This document shows, piece after piece, positions 35,547 to 43,364 of a stretch of DNA of 64,000 bases (within the stretch, counting starts at the first letter, position 1; the number at the start of each line of letters is the position of its first letter). Below the pieces are notes generated by a model. It was not told where the DNA came from. It did no database searches and saw only the letters and a program-made list of their open reading frames with translations. A program made the translations under genes and the position numbers. The DNA comes from JBDTVS01 sp040007095 (GTDB taxonomy: Bacteria; Acidobacteriota; Vicinamibacteria; Vicinamibacterales; CAVVIG01), in contig JBDTVS010000045.1 of the NCBI GenBank assembly GCA_040007095.1, positions 1-64,000 of the forward strand. The letters are read 5' to 3'.

Positions 35547-36509
35547 CTATTTTTTCCTGAAGTGCTCGACCACATCCTCGAGGATGTCGTCGAGCGTGTT
35601 GCGCGTCTGGTAGCCGATGAGCCGAGTGACTTTCGTGAGGTCCGGAAGCCGTCGCGGCATGTCCTCGAATCCCGATTCGTAGGCCTCGTCGTACGGGATC
35701 AGCTTAATCACCGAGTGCGACCCGGTCAGCGTTCGCACGCGCTCGGCGAGTTCGCCAATCGTGACTTCCTCGGAGTTGCCGATATTGATGACCTGCCCGA
35801 TGGCCTTCGGTTCCACCATCAGCTTCAACAACGCGCCGACGACATCGGTAACATGCGTGAATGCACGGGATTGCTTGCCGTCGCCAAAGACCGTGATCGG
35901 CTCGCCGGCAAGAGCCTGCCGGACGAAATTTGGAATGACCATGCCGTACTGGCCGGTCTGGCGCGGTCCCACGGTATTGAAGAACCGCACGATGATGACG
36001 GGAAGCTTGCGCTCCTTCCAGTACGCCAGCGCGAGGAACTCATCGATCGCCTTGCTGCACGCATACGCCCAACGGTGTTTCGTCGTCGGCCCCATGACGA
36101 GGTCCGAGTCTTCTCGAAACGGCACGTCGTCGCTCTTTCCGTACACTTCCGAGGTCGACGCGATCACGACCAGCTTCTTCTTCTTGTTCGCGTGCTTGAG
36201 CACCACTTCCGTGCCGTGGACGTTGGTTTCGATGGTGTAGACGGGCTGCTCGACGATCAGCTTGACGCCGACCGCCGCCGCGAAATGAAACACGACGTCG
36301 CTGCGGTCGATCAACTCGGCGAGCAGCGGCTCATTTTCGACGGTATCGATGAAGTACTCGAACCCCGGACGCGCCTTCTGGTGCGCAATATTCTCGATCG
36401 AGCCGGTCGACAGGTTGTCGAGCACCAGGACCTGATGGCCGGCGTCCAGCAATGCCTCAGAAAGATGGGAGCCGATAAATCCCGCTCCGCCCGTAATCAA
36501 CGCTCTCAC
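35547..36509 (-). CDS. NAD-dependent sugar-nucleotide epimerase/dehydratase
   Basis: 320 residues, extended SDR. The NAD motif GGAGFIGSH is at residues 7-15, the catalytic pair is in YACSK near 147, and ASTSEVYGKSDD lies near 113. This pattern fits UDP-glucose 4-epimerase or UDP-glucuronate decarboxylase-like enzymes acting on nucleotide sugars for surface glycans. The start is GTG with AAGGA 8 nt upstream. The glycosyltransferase genes upstream on the same strand support a polysaccharide role. Confidence 0.85.
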   Translation of the reverse strand: MRALITGGAGFIGSHLSEALLDAGHQVLVLDNLSTGSIENIAHQKARPGFEYFIDTVENEPLLAELIDRSDVVFHFAAAVGVKLIVEQPVYTIETNVHGTEVVLKHANKKKKLVVIASTSEVYGKSDDVPFREDSDLVMGPTTKHRWAYACSKAIDEFLALAYWKERKLPVIIVRFFNTVGPRQTGQYGMVIPNFVRQALAGEPITVFGDGKQSRAFTHVTDVVGALLKLMVEPKAIGQVINIGNSEEVTIGELAERVRTLTGSHSVIKLIPYDEAYESGFEDMPRRLPDLTKVTRLIGYQTRNTLDDILEDVVEHFRKK

Positions 36510-36810
36510 AAGGTCCGTCCTTTTCCGACGGCCGCAGCCAGGGCGGACCGCTCGTGCTGATGGTTCGAGCAACCCGCGGCGGCGAAGCGAGATCGTCGCT
36601 GTCCGGCGTCGGACCCGATTCGAATGCATTGCGCCGTGGTTTCGGCGCGGTCGCGTCGATCGACATCCTGGCGACCAGCGCCCGAAGCATCGCGCCAGGC
36701 GACACGGCGATTCGGCGTCTGAGATCGGCTCGGCCCGGTCACCGGTTTGTCACGGACATCGACAGCACACGCCGCATCATGCCTGAAGCGTCTTTGCCCC
36801 GCGGTACACG
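36510..36810. other. 301-nt spacer without a recognised gene
   Basis: An open frame of about 100 codons runs on the minus strand, but its product is arginine-rich, resembles no family I know, and lacks a ribosome-binding site. I see no repeat or clear terminator here. Confidence 0.5.
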
Positions 36811-37617
36811 TCACGGGCGCGGCGGGCTGGGGTAGACGCGGTTCGCCGGATCCGTCGCCGTGCGCGAGAGCGGGAGGATTCCCGGGCGACGGTGCTCGCC
36901 CCGGACTACCAGTGCGTACCAGAGCGCCAGGAGATCGCGCCCGGTTCTGAGCAGGCGCCGGACATTGAAGAATTGCGACCGGCCGAAGGCGCGGTGATAG
37001 TGATGAACCGGCACTTCGACGATCCGAAAGCCCGCGTCCTGGATCTTCTTCATCATCTCGACGCAGATGATCCCGCTCGTCTTCTCGAGATTGATGCGCT
37101 CGAAAATCGTCCGGCGCATCAATCGAAAATCGCAGTCGACGTCGCGCAACTTCAGGCCGAACAAGGTGCTGACGATATGGTGGTAGAGGCGGCCGATGAT
37201 GATGCGATGGACCGGATCCGCCCGGCTGATCTTGTAGCCGTTGACCATGTCCGCGTCAGCGGTCAGTCTGGCCCAGAGCAGCGCCAGCTCCGCCGGATCG
37301 TATTGCGCGTCGCCATCCGTATAGAAAATCAGCTCCTTGGTCGCGGTCCGAAACCCGGTCCGCAGCGCCGCTCCATAGTCGCGATTGATTGGATGATGGA
37401 TGGCGCGAACTTGCGGATAGGTGCGGGCAAGCTCGTCCGCGATTTCCGCCGTACCGTCGGCGCTGCCGTCGTCGACGACGACGATCTCGAAGTCTGATGT
37501 CAGCTCCGACGCGGCTTTGACGCTGCGGATGACCATGCTCGCAATGGTGCCGCTGTCGTTGTACGCCGGGAAGAAGACCGTCAGACCCGCAGGCTGCGGC
37601 GTGGGAGGGCCAGACAT
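36811..37617 (-). CDS. Family 2 glycosyltransferase
   Basis: 268 residues. The GT-A fold shows in VFFPAYNDSGTI near residue 14, IVVVDDGSADGTAEI near 43, and the DXD-type YTDGDAQYDP near 99. The C-terminal part holds HHYHRAFGRSQFF near 203, common in dolichyl-phosphate-sugar-like transferases. It probably moves a sugar to a lipid carrier or a glycan. I chose the ATG before SGPPTPQ; an ATG eight codons upstream is possible. It lies downstream of three more transferase genes on the same strand. Confidence 0.83.
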   Translation of the reverse strand: MSGPPTPQPAGLTVFFPAYNDSGTIASMVIRSVKAASELTSDFEIVVVDDGSADGTAEIADELARTYPQVRAIHHPINRDYGAALRTGFRTATKELIFYTDGDAQYDPAELALLWARLTADADMVNGYKISRADPVHRIIIGRLYHHIVSTLFGLKLRDVDCDFRLMRRTIFERINLEKTSGIICVEMMKKIQDAGFRIVEVPVHHYHRAFGRSQFFNVRRLLRTGRDLLALWYALVVRGEHRRPGILPLSRTATDPANRVYPSPPRP

Positions 37618-37631
37618 TTGGTAAAGCGCAG

Positions 37632-37658
37632 AAGATAGCATGAAACGCGCACTGACAA
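37632..37658 (-). promoter_or_regulatory. Possible promoter for the 36.8-kb glycosyltransferase gene
   Basis: On the minus strand TTGTCA (37653-37658) and TATCTT (37632-37637) are spaced by 15 nt, shorter than ideal. It begins just after the stop of the previous gene. Confidence 0.3.
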
Positions 37659-37662
37659 GTCC

Positions 37663-38379
37663 TCAGTCGCGGTCGTGGGCGCCGATGAGTCGCCACGGCA
37701 TCAGGACCGATTCGAGTAACACCGCGCGCGAGAGCTTCGATTCGCCTTGCCGCCGTTCGACGAACGTGATCGGCACTTCGACAATGCGGGCGCCCCGTTG
37801 GGCGGCCATATAAAGGGTCTCGACGAGAAACGAGTAGCCGTCAGAGGAGATGCGGTCGAGCGGCAGGTCCGCGAGCGCCGTGCGCCGCCAGCAGCGATAC
37901 CCGGTCGTGCAATCGCGGACGTCGAGTCGGGTGACGAGTCGGATGTAGAGGTTCGCGAAACGGCTCAGGAGCAATCGCCGCAGCGGCCAGTTGACGATCG
38001 CACCGTGTGCGACGTATCTCGAGCCGACGACAAGGTCGGCGTTGGCGGTCGCGGCGATCAGGGCGGGCAGGTGGGCGGGATCGTGCGATAAATCGGCGTC
38101 CATCTGACAGATGACGTCGGCGTTCGAGGAGAGCGCCGCCCCGAAGCCGTCGACATACGATCGTCCGAGTCCGCGACGTCCGCTGCGGTGCATCACATCG
38201 ATGCGCCCCGCGTGCCGCCGCGCGAGATCGTCGGCAATGTCACCGGTCCCATCTGGCGACTGATCGTCGACGACCAGAAGCCGCACGTTGGGATAGGCCA
38301 GCAACTGCTCGGCCACGATCGGCAGATTTTCGCGCTCGTTGTATGTCGGGACGATGACCAGGGCCGTCGGAACGCTCAT
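37663..38379 (-). CDS. Polyprenol-phosphate mannose synthase-like glycosyltransferase
   Basis: 238 residues, the size and layout of dolichol-phosphate-mannose synthases without a membrane domain. IVPTYNERENLP near residue 8, LLVVDDQSPDGTGDIAD near 34, QMDADLSHDP near 91 and DCTTGYRCWRR near 153 are the family signature. It would transfer mannose (or a related sugar) from a nucleotide sugar to polyprenyl phosphate at the inner membrane. The start ATG overlaps the upstream stop by 4 nt (ATGA). Confidence 0.87.
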   Translation of the reverse strand: MSVPTALVIVPTYNERENLPIVAEQLLAYPNVRLLVVDDQSPDGTGDIADDLARRHAGRIDVMHRSGRRGLGRSYVDGFGAALSSNADVICQMDADLSHDPAHLPALIAATANADLVVGSRYVAHGAIVNWPLRRLLLSRFANLYIRLVTRLDVRDCTTGYRCWRRTALADLPLDRISSDGYSFLVETLYMAAQRGARIVEVPITFVERRQGESKLSRAVLLESVLMPWRLIGAHDRD

Positions 38380-39233
38380 GAGCGCCGCCCCTCGAAGCGG
38401 AGCGCCGAAATCTGCTCCGACACCAGGCCCACCAGCAGGACCACGACGCTCATCAGGATCAGCAGCACCGAGGAATTCGTAATGTGCGACTGCGTCGCAA
38501 TCGTCCACGCCGCGTAGGCCGCGCCGAGCACGAACGCCGCGCCGCTGATCGGGAGAAAAATCCTCAGCGGGCTGAAGATCGTCACGACTTTCAGCAGAAT
38601 CAGGAAGAAACGTACGCCGTCCGCGCCGAGCTTGATCTTCGACTGTCCCTGCCTCCTGGCCGCCTCGATCGGTTCGAACCGCACGTTGTAGCCCGCCTTG
38701 ATGAACGCCAGGGTCGTCGTCGTCGGCGTGGAGAAGCCGTTCGGCAGCAGGTGCAGAAATTCGAGGAGGCCGTCACGAGCCGCCGCTCGAAACCCCGATG
38801 TCAGGTCGGCAATACGTCGTTCCGCGAGATAACCCGCGATGGCATTCAGCGCCTGATTGCCCACGCGACGAACGAGGTTGGCGTGTGATCGACCGGATCG
38901 TGCGCCGATCACCAGATCGTACTGATCGAGATGCGCGACCAAGCGCGGCGCGTCGGCGGCCTGATGTTGTCCGTCTGCGTCCATGATCAAGATGTAGCGC
39001 CCGGACGCCTGGCGAATGCCGGTTTTGACGGCCGCGCCGTTGCCCTTGTTGTACGGATGGCGAATGACGCGGGCTCCTGCGTCTGACGCCCGATCGCCGG
39101 TCCCATCGTCGGATCCATCGTCGATCACGAGGATTTCGTGCCACGTCGCCGCTCCGCGCAGCCCCGCCACCAAGGCACCGATGGCTTGCGCTTCGTTGTA
39201 CGCCGGAATGACGACCGAGGTGGAGGTCGTCAT
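38376..39233 (-). CDS. Membrane-anchored family 2 glycosyltransferase
   Basis: 285 residues. A GT-A domain covers 1-215 (VVIPAYNEAQAIGAL near 7, VIDDGSDDGTGD near 36, MDADGQHQ near 84). Two membrane helices follow near 215-275, as in DPM/GtrB-type transferases that make polyprenyl-phosphate sugars. The ATG overlaps the upstream stop codon by one base, so translation is coupled to the GT4 gene. Confidence 0.86.
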   Translation of the reverse strand: MTTSTSVVIPAYNEAQAIGALVAGLRGAATWHEILVIDDGSDDGTGDRASDAGARVIRHPYNKGNGAAVKTGIRQASGRYILIMDADGQHQAADAPRLVAHLDQYDLVIGARSGRSHANLVRRVGNQALNAIAGYLAERRIADLTSGFRAAARDGLLEFLHLLPNGFSTPTTTTLAFIKAGYNVRFEPIEAARRQGQSKIKLGADGVRFFLILLKVVTIFSPLRIFLPISGAAFVLGAAYAAWTIATQSHITNSSVLLILMSVVVLLVGLVSEQISALRFEGRRS

Positions 39234-40282
39234 CACGCGTCGAGCGGGCCCATCAAGCGTTCCACGACGCCAGCCCACGTGATCGTCCGCGCTCGGTCGT
39301 TTCCTGCCGCGCCGAGTCCCGCCGCCGCTCGGCGATCGGCGGCGAGGCGGGCGATGGCATCTGCGATCGCCGCTGGTTCCGGGGCGACGACAAAGCCGGT
39401 CACGCCATCCTCGACAAACTCCAGCGGCCCACCGGCATCCGTCGTGGTGACCACCGGCTTCCCGGCGAGAAACGCCTCGAGCGTCACGTACCCGTAATCC
39501 TCGTCGTAAGGCGGGAACACCACCGCGAGCGCACCGGCGTACAGTTCAACCAACTGAACGGCGTCGATGCTACCGGTCCACACCACCCGGTCCGCAACGC
39601 CCGCGGCCAACGCGGTCGTTTCGAGCGATTCGCGCAGCGGCCCCTCGCCCACCACCACCAGCCGAACCCCGCGGACGAGCGCCAGCGCACCGATGATGAG
39701 GTCGACCCGCTTCACAGTCTCGAGTCGGCCCACCGACAGCACGTAGTCGCCGAAGGGTCCGGATCTCAGTCGATCGGCGAGCGGAGGCGGATGGTAAAGC
39801 GGTTCGGCGATCAATCCATTGTAGCGTTCGAGTCGTGCGGCGGTGTTGCGCGCGTTGCTGAACAGACGAGTCGACTCGCCGAGCACTTCGACGTCGAGCG
39901 CGATCAGCGTGTCGCGGAGCCGGACGTCGGCCTCGGTGTGTTCGAACTCGCTGTACGGCGTGCCGCACAGATCGTAGATGGCTCGATACTGATGAAACAG
40001 CCAGGTGATCTTGTTGGGGTGTTTGGCAAAATAGGTCGGGAACTTCGTGGCAATCACTGCGTCGATGCGTTCGCCGTTGCTCTCGGAGAGATCGACCATC
40101 CGCCACGCGGCCGCGTGCGCGAGGAGGCGGTCTTTCGGATACCACTTGAAAGGAATCGATACGCGCTCCGCCCGATACCCACGCAGGCGAAGCTGAGCCA
40201 CGAGCTGGCGGACGTGCAGTTCGGCGCCCCCATGCACGAAGGGCACCTGCGCCTCACACACCACGACGGAACGAATCCCCAT
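39233..40282 (-). CDS. Family 4 glycosyltransferase
   Basis: 349 residues, GT-B fold. The N-domain begins VVVCEAQVPFVHGGAELHVR, a usual acceptor-domain start. The C-domain carries YVLSVGRLETVKRVDLIIGA near 190, VVVGEGPLRESLE near 220, and the nucleotide-sugar site EDYGYVTLEAFLAGKPVV near 278-295. It would add a hexose to a growing surface glycan. It overlaps ychF (upstream) and the GT2 gene (downstream) by one base each. Confidence 0.87.
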   Translation of the reverse strand: MGIRSVVVCEAQVPFVHGGAELHVRQLVAQLRLRGYRAERVSIPFKWYPKDRLLAHAAAWRMVDLSESNGERIDAVIATKFPTYFAKHPNKITWLFHQYRAIYDLCGTPYSEFEHTEADVRLRDTLIALDVEVLGESTRLFSNARNTAARLERYNGLIAEPLYHPPPLADRLRSGPFGDYVLSVGRLETVKRVDLIIGALALVRGVRLVVVGEGPLRESLETTALAAGVADRVVWTGSIDAVQLVELYAGALAVVFPPYDEDYGYVTLEAFLAGKPVVTTTDAGGPLEFVEDGVTGFVVAPEPAAIADAIARLAADRRAAAGLGAAGNDRARTITWAGVVERLMGPLDA

Positions 40283-41391
40283 CAGGTGGCGAAGCGGAAG
40301 TTGATGATGTCGCCGTCCTGAACCACGTACTCCTTGCCTTCGAGCCGGACCTCGCCGTGATCCCGGCACGCGGCCATCGAACCGCGCCCCATCAACGCGC
40401 TATACGCCACGACCTCCGCACGAATGAAGCCCCGTGCGATGTCGCTGTGAATCTCGCCCGCCGCCAGTTGTGCTGACGTCCCTCGCGGAATCGACCAGGC
40501 CCGGTTCTCGTCTTCGCCGACCGTGAAGAAAGAAATGTAGCCGAGCAGATCGTAGCTGGCTCGAATCACGCGGTCCAGACCCGATTCGGCGAGACCCAGA
40601 TCGGCCAGGAACGCCGCGGCATCCGCAGCGTCGAGTTGCGCAATCTCCAACTCGATCTTCGCGCAGACCGCGGCCGCGCCCGTGCCCGCGCGCGCGAGAA
40701 ACGGCCCCAGCCCGGCACGCTCGGCGGCGCGTGCCAGCCGAGCGGCGCCTTGCCCATCGCCGGTCAGCTGCGATTCGTCGACGTTGACGACCACCAGCAG
40801 CGGTTTTGCCGACAGGAACTGAAAGCCGCGCAACCGCTTGAGATCCTCGCCCTGGAGGTCGATGGCGCGCAACGGCTTGCCCTCCTCGAGCGCCAGCCTG
40901 ATGGCCGAGAGCACGTCGCGCTCGCGTTCAAGCTCGGCCGACCGCGCTTTCTTCAGATCCTTGAGAAGGCGCTCCAGTCGGCGTTCCGCCACGCCGAGGT
41001 CCGCAAGGATCAGCTCATCTTCCATCGCTTGCGCGTCCCTCGCCGGATCGATGGCGCCCGCCGGATGCGCCACCGCGGGATCGTCGAACGCCCGGACCAC
41101 ATGGACCAGCGCATCGGCGTTCTTGTAGGCGGCGACATCGACAAGGGCTTTGGCTCCGCCGGTCCCGCCCGCCGCCGCGAGATCCGTGAACTCGACCGTC
41201 GCCGGCACGCGCTTCTTCGGGTTGTACATGGCGTTCAGGCGTTCGAGGCGCTCGTCGGGGACTTTTGAGATGCCGATCGACGTTTCCCCGCGGCCATGCG
41301 CCGCCCGGCCCGCGTCTTTGGCGTTCGTCATGAGCTCGAAGAGGGTGGTCTTCCCGGTGGAGCCGAAACCGATGAGTGCTGCCCTAAGCAT
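40282..41391 (-). CDS. ychF: Ribosome-binding ATPase YchF (OBG-family)
   Basis: 369 residues. The P-loop GFGSTGKTTLF is at residues 7-17. A VVNVDES segment near 208 stands where G4 is expected. The C-terminal TGS domain runs from FFTVGEDENRAWSIP near 285 to DGDIINFRFAT. YchF hydrolyses ATP, binds the 70S ribosome and takes part in stress control. The start at ATG 41391 matches the family; the frame is open further upstream without support. Its end overlaps the GT4 gene by one base, an unusual partnership. Confidence 0.9.
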   Translation of the reverse strand: MLRAALIGFGSTGKTTLFELMTNAKDAGRAAHGRGETSIGISKVPDERLERLNAMYNPKKRVPATVEFTDLAAAGGTGGAKALVDVAAYKNADALVHVVRAFDDPAVAHPAGAIDPARDAQAMEDELILADLGVAERRLERLLKDLKKARSAELERERDVLSAIRLALEEGKPLRAIDLQGEDLKRLRGFQFLSAKPLLVVVNVDESQLTGDGQGAARLARAAERAGLGPFLARAGTGAAAVCAKIELEIAQLDAADAAAFLADLGLAESGLDRVIRASYDLLGYISFFTVGEDENRAWSIPRGTSAQLAAGEIHSDIARGFIRAEVVAYSALMGRGSMAACRDHGEVRLEGKEYVVQDGDIINFRFAT

Positions 41392-41528
41392 TGGTGAGTC
41401 TCGCGGCCAAATCTTGCATCCTAGCGCACTTTGGACCACGAGCCCCTATTAGTTGGGACGCCGTGCCTCACAGAGGCGATAAAAAGGCGAAAATTTTGGG
41501 TAACTTGCTGATGGGTTAAGTTTTGCGG

Positions 41529-41557
41529 TTGACTTCCGCTCAGCCCTTATCTACTAT
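41529..41557 (+). promoter_or_regulatory. Promoter of the mraZ/dcw cluster
   Basis: TTGACT (41529-41534) and TACTAT (41552-41557) are separated by exactly 17 nt, the best-formed sigma-70-like promoter in the window. The start point is expected near 41564. Confidence 0.75.
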
Positions 41558-41561
41558 CGCC

Positions 41562-41596
41562 GTGGACTTTTGTGGACATAATTGGATTTTAGTGAC
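41562..41596 (+). promoter_or_regulatory. MraZ-box repeats (putative autoregulatory operator)
   Basis: Four 5-mers recur with an exact 10-bp period: GTGGA at 41562, GTGGA at 41572, TTGGA at 41582 and GTGAC at 41592. MraZ is known to bind such closely spaced GTG/TGG repeats upstream of its own gene in other bacteria. The array overlaps the transcription start, as expected for a repressor site. Confidence 0.65.
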
Positions 41597-41606
41597 GGAT
41601 TCCACG

Positions 41607-42047
41607 GTGTTCAGGGGTAACGCACCCGCCCGAATCGATGACAAGGGCCGACTCAAGATTCCGGGCGATTTCCGTACGCCGCTTGAGACCAAGTACGGCC
41701 GCGAGCTGTTCGTCACAAGTCTGTCCGGCGAATTCGTCCGCATTTATCCCATGCCCGTGTGGCTGGAGATCGAGCAAAAACTCGGCGCGATGCCCTCGAC
41801 CCATCCTTCCAAACTCCGCTTTCTCGACCGGGTCAACTACTTCGGCCAGGTCGGCGAGCTCGACGTACAAGGTCGCGTCCTGATTCCGGTCCGCCTGCGT
41901 GAATCGGCCACGATGACCGGCGACGTCGATGTCCTCGGCCAGCACAGCTGGCTCGACATCTGGAACCACGATCGACTGCTGACGAAGATGGAGCGCGAGC
42001 CGTATTCCGAAGCGGACGCCCATGCGCTCTCGGGGTTCGGCATTTGA
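41607..42047 (+). CDS. mraZ: Transcriptional regulator MraZ
   Basis: 146 residues from the GTG before FRGNAPARIDDKGRLKIP, which is the standard N-terminus. Two AbrB-type swapped-hairpin domains are visible: ARIDDKGRLKIP near 6-17 and ELDVQGRVLIP near 87-97. MraZ forms a ring, binds DNA and controls the dcw operon. A longer frame starting upstream would run through the promoter and operator and is rejected. The stop overlaps rsmH (TTGA). Confidence 0.92.
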   Translation: MFRGNAPARIDDKGRLKIPGDFRTPLETKYGRELFVTSLSGEFVRIYPMPVWLEIEQKLGAMPSTHPSKLRFLDRVNYFGQVGELDVQGRVLIPVRLRESATMTGDVDVLGQHSWLDIWNHDRLLTKMEREPYSEADAHALSGFGI

Positions 42048-42925
42048 GCTCCCATGTCCCGGTGCTGACCGCCGAGGCCCTGCAGTACCTGCAGCCGGAA
42101 CGCGGGGGCGTCTTCGTTGATTGTACCGTCGGACTGGGGGGCCACGCGAGCGCCATCTTGTCCGGCGGCGCGACGCGGATCATCGGCTTGGATCGCGACC
42201 GCGACGCCCTGGCACTCGCGCGCGGCGTCATGGCGCCGTGGCATGAGCGCGCGACATTGGTTCACGCCGACTATCGCACGCTGGACGACGTCCTCGATCG
42301 CCTTGGCGTGTCGCTCGTGGACGGCGTTCTCGCCGACCTTGGCGTGTCGTCGCTGCAATTTGACGGACCCGGCCGCGGGTTCAGCTTTCAGCGCGACGAG
42401 CCGCTCGATATGCGGATGGACCGCACGGACGGCGACACGGCGGCCGACCTCGTGAAGCGCTCCAGCGAAGTGGATTTGGCGGATGCGATCTTCCGCTTCG
42501 GCGAGGAGCGATTTTCGCGGCAAATCGCGCGGGCCATTGTCGACGCGCGGCGCGAAGCGCCGATCGAGACCACGGGCCGGCTCGCGGCCATTGTGCGCCG
42601 CGCCATCCCGCGGCGCGGCGCGATGCGCATCGACCCGGCAACGCGCACCTTTCAGGCGTTGCGAATCTGGGTCAACCGCGAGCTCGACGGCCTGGACCGC
42701 TTTCTCGAGGCGGTGACCGATCGCCTGCGGCAGGGCGCGCGGCTGGTCGTCGTTTCGTTTCATTCGCTCGAGGACCGAATCGTCAAGCACACGTTTCGCG
42801 CACTCGCCCAGCGCGGGGCGATCACGGTATTGACCAAGCGACCGGTCGTGGCGACCGATGAAGAAGTGCGGAGGAATCCTCGCGCGCGGAGCGCCAAGCT
42901 CAGAGCGGCTGAACGTTTCAGTTGA
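42044..42925 (+). CDS. rsmH: 16S rRNA m4C1402 methyltransferase RsmH (MraW)
   Basis: 293 residues. It N4-methylates C1402 of 16S rRNA with S-adenosylmethionine. HVPVLTAEAL at residue 4, FVDCTVGLGGHASAIL near 24 (the SAM motif), DGVLADLGVSSLQFD near 95, and SFHSLEDRIVKHTF near 240 are diagnostic. The start is TTG overlapping the mraZ stop, with no in-frame ATG near. It is second in the dcw cluster, as usual. Confidence 0.93.
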   Translation: MSSHVPVLTAEALQYLQPERGGVFVDCTVGLGGHASAILSGGATRIIGLDRDRDALALARGVMAPWHERATLVHADYRTLDDVLDRLGVSLVDGVLADLGVSSLQFDGPGRGFSFQRDEPLDMRMDRTDGDTAADLVKRSSEVDLADAIFRFGEERFSRQIARAIVDARREAPIETTGRLAAIVRRAIPRRGAMRIDPATRTFQALRIWVNRELDGLDRFLEAVTDRLRQGARLVVVSFHSLEDRIVKHTFRALAQRGAITVLTKRPVVATDEEVRRNPRARSAKLRAAERFS

Positions 42926-42977
42926 GCCGAGGAGTCGTCGTCGGAGGTTGTCGACCTCCGTGGTTCAGGATGAGCAC

Positions 42978-43364
42978 ATGGAACCTTTCGAATACGCCAT
43001 CAAGAAGGACGTGCGCAACAATCCGATCGTCCGTGAAGTGGACGAGGCGCGCCAGCGCGAGCTGTGGAAGTCCGGAGGTATTGCCGCACTGCTGGTGCTG
43101 CTCGTGCTCTTCTCGGCGTGGCAGCACTTCGAGTTGTTGCGGCATGGCTACCAGGTCGAGGAAATGAAGCGCGAGAAGGCCGAGCAGGAAGAGGTCGGGC
43201 GGCAATACCGGCTCGAAATCGACACCCTGCGCTCGCCGAGACGCATCGAGGCACTGGCCGCGACACAGCTGCACCTGGTTCCTCCGACGAGCGCCGATGC
43301 ATTCGTGATCGAGCGCGCCGTCCCGGCCGAACCGCCCGCGCCGTCGGTGGTGGCACGCCGGTGA
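42978..43364 (+). CDS. ftsL: FtsL-like cell division protein
   Basis: 128 residues. A single membrane helix near 32-47 (GGIAALLVLLVLFSAW) is followed by a heptad-rich coiled coil (VEEMKREKAEQEEVGRQYRL) and a conserved-type end (SPRRIEALAATQLHLVPP). FtsL links FtsQ/FtsB and activates FtsWI. Sequence is weakly conserved, so the call rests on topology and the place between rsmH and ftsI. The frame extends upstream into rsmH, but the ATG at 42978 fits. The last bases overlap ftsI (GTGA). Confidence 0.8.
   Translation: MEPFEYAIKKDVRNNPIVREVDEARQRELWKSGGIAALLVLLVLFSAWQHFELLRHGYQVEEMKREKAEQEEVGRQYRLEIDTLRSPRRIEALAATQLHLVPPTSADAFVIERAVPAEPPAPSVVARR

Noticed and set aside
36506..36814. Minus-strand frame of about 102 codons between the epimerase and a glycosyltransferase
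   Set aside because: Arginine-rich product, no ribosome-binding site, no family resemblance; it also overlaps the epimerase start.
41523..42047. Longer MraZ starting at the upstream ATG (174 residues)
   Set aside because: The extra 28 codons cover the promoter and MraZ boxes and would precede the conserved FRGN start; the GTG at 41607 fits the family.
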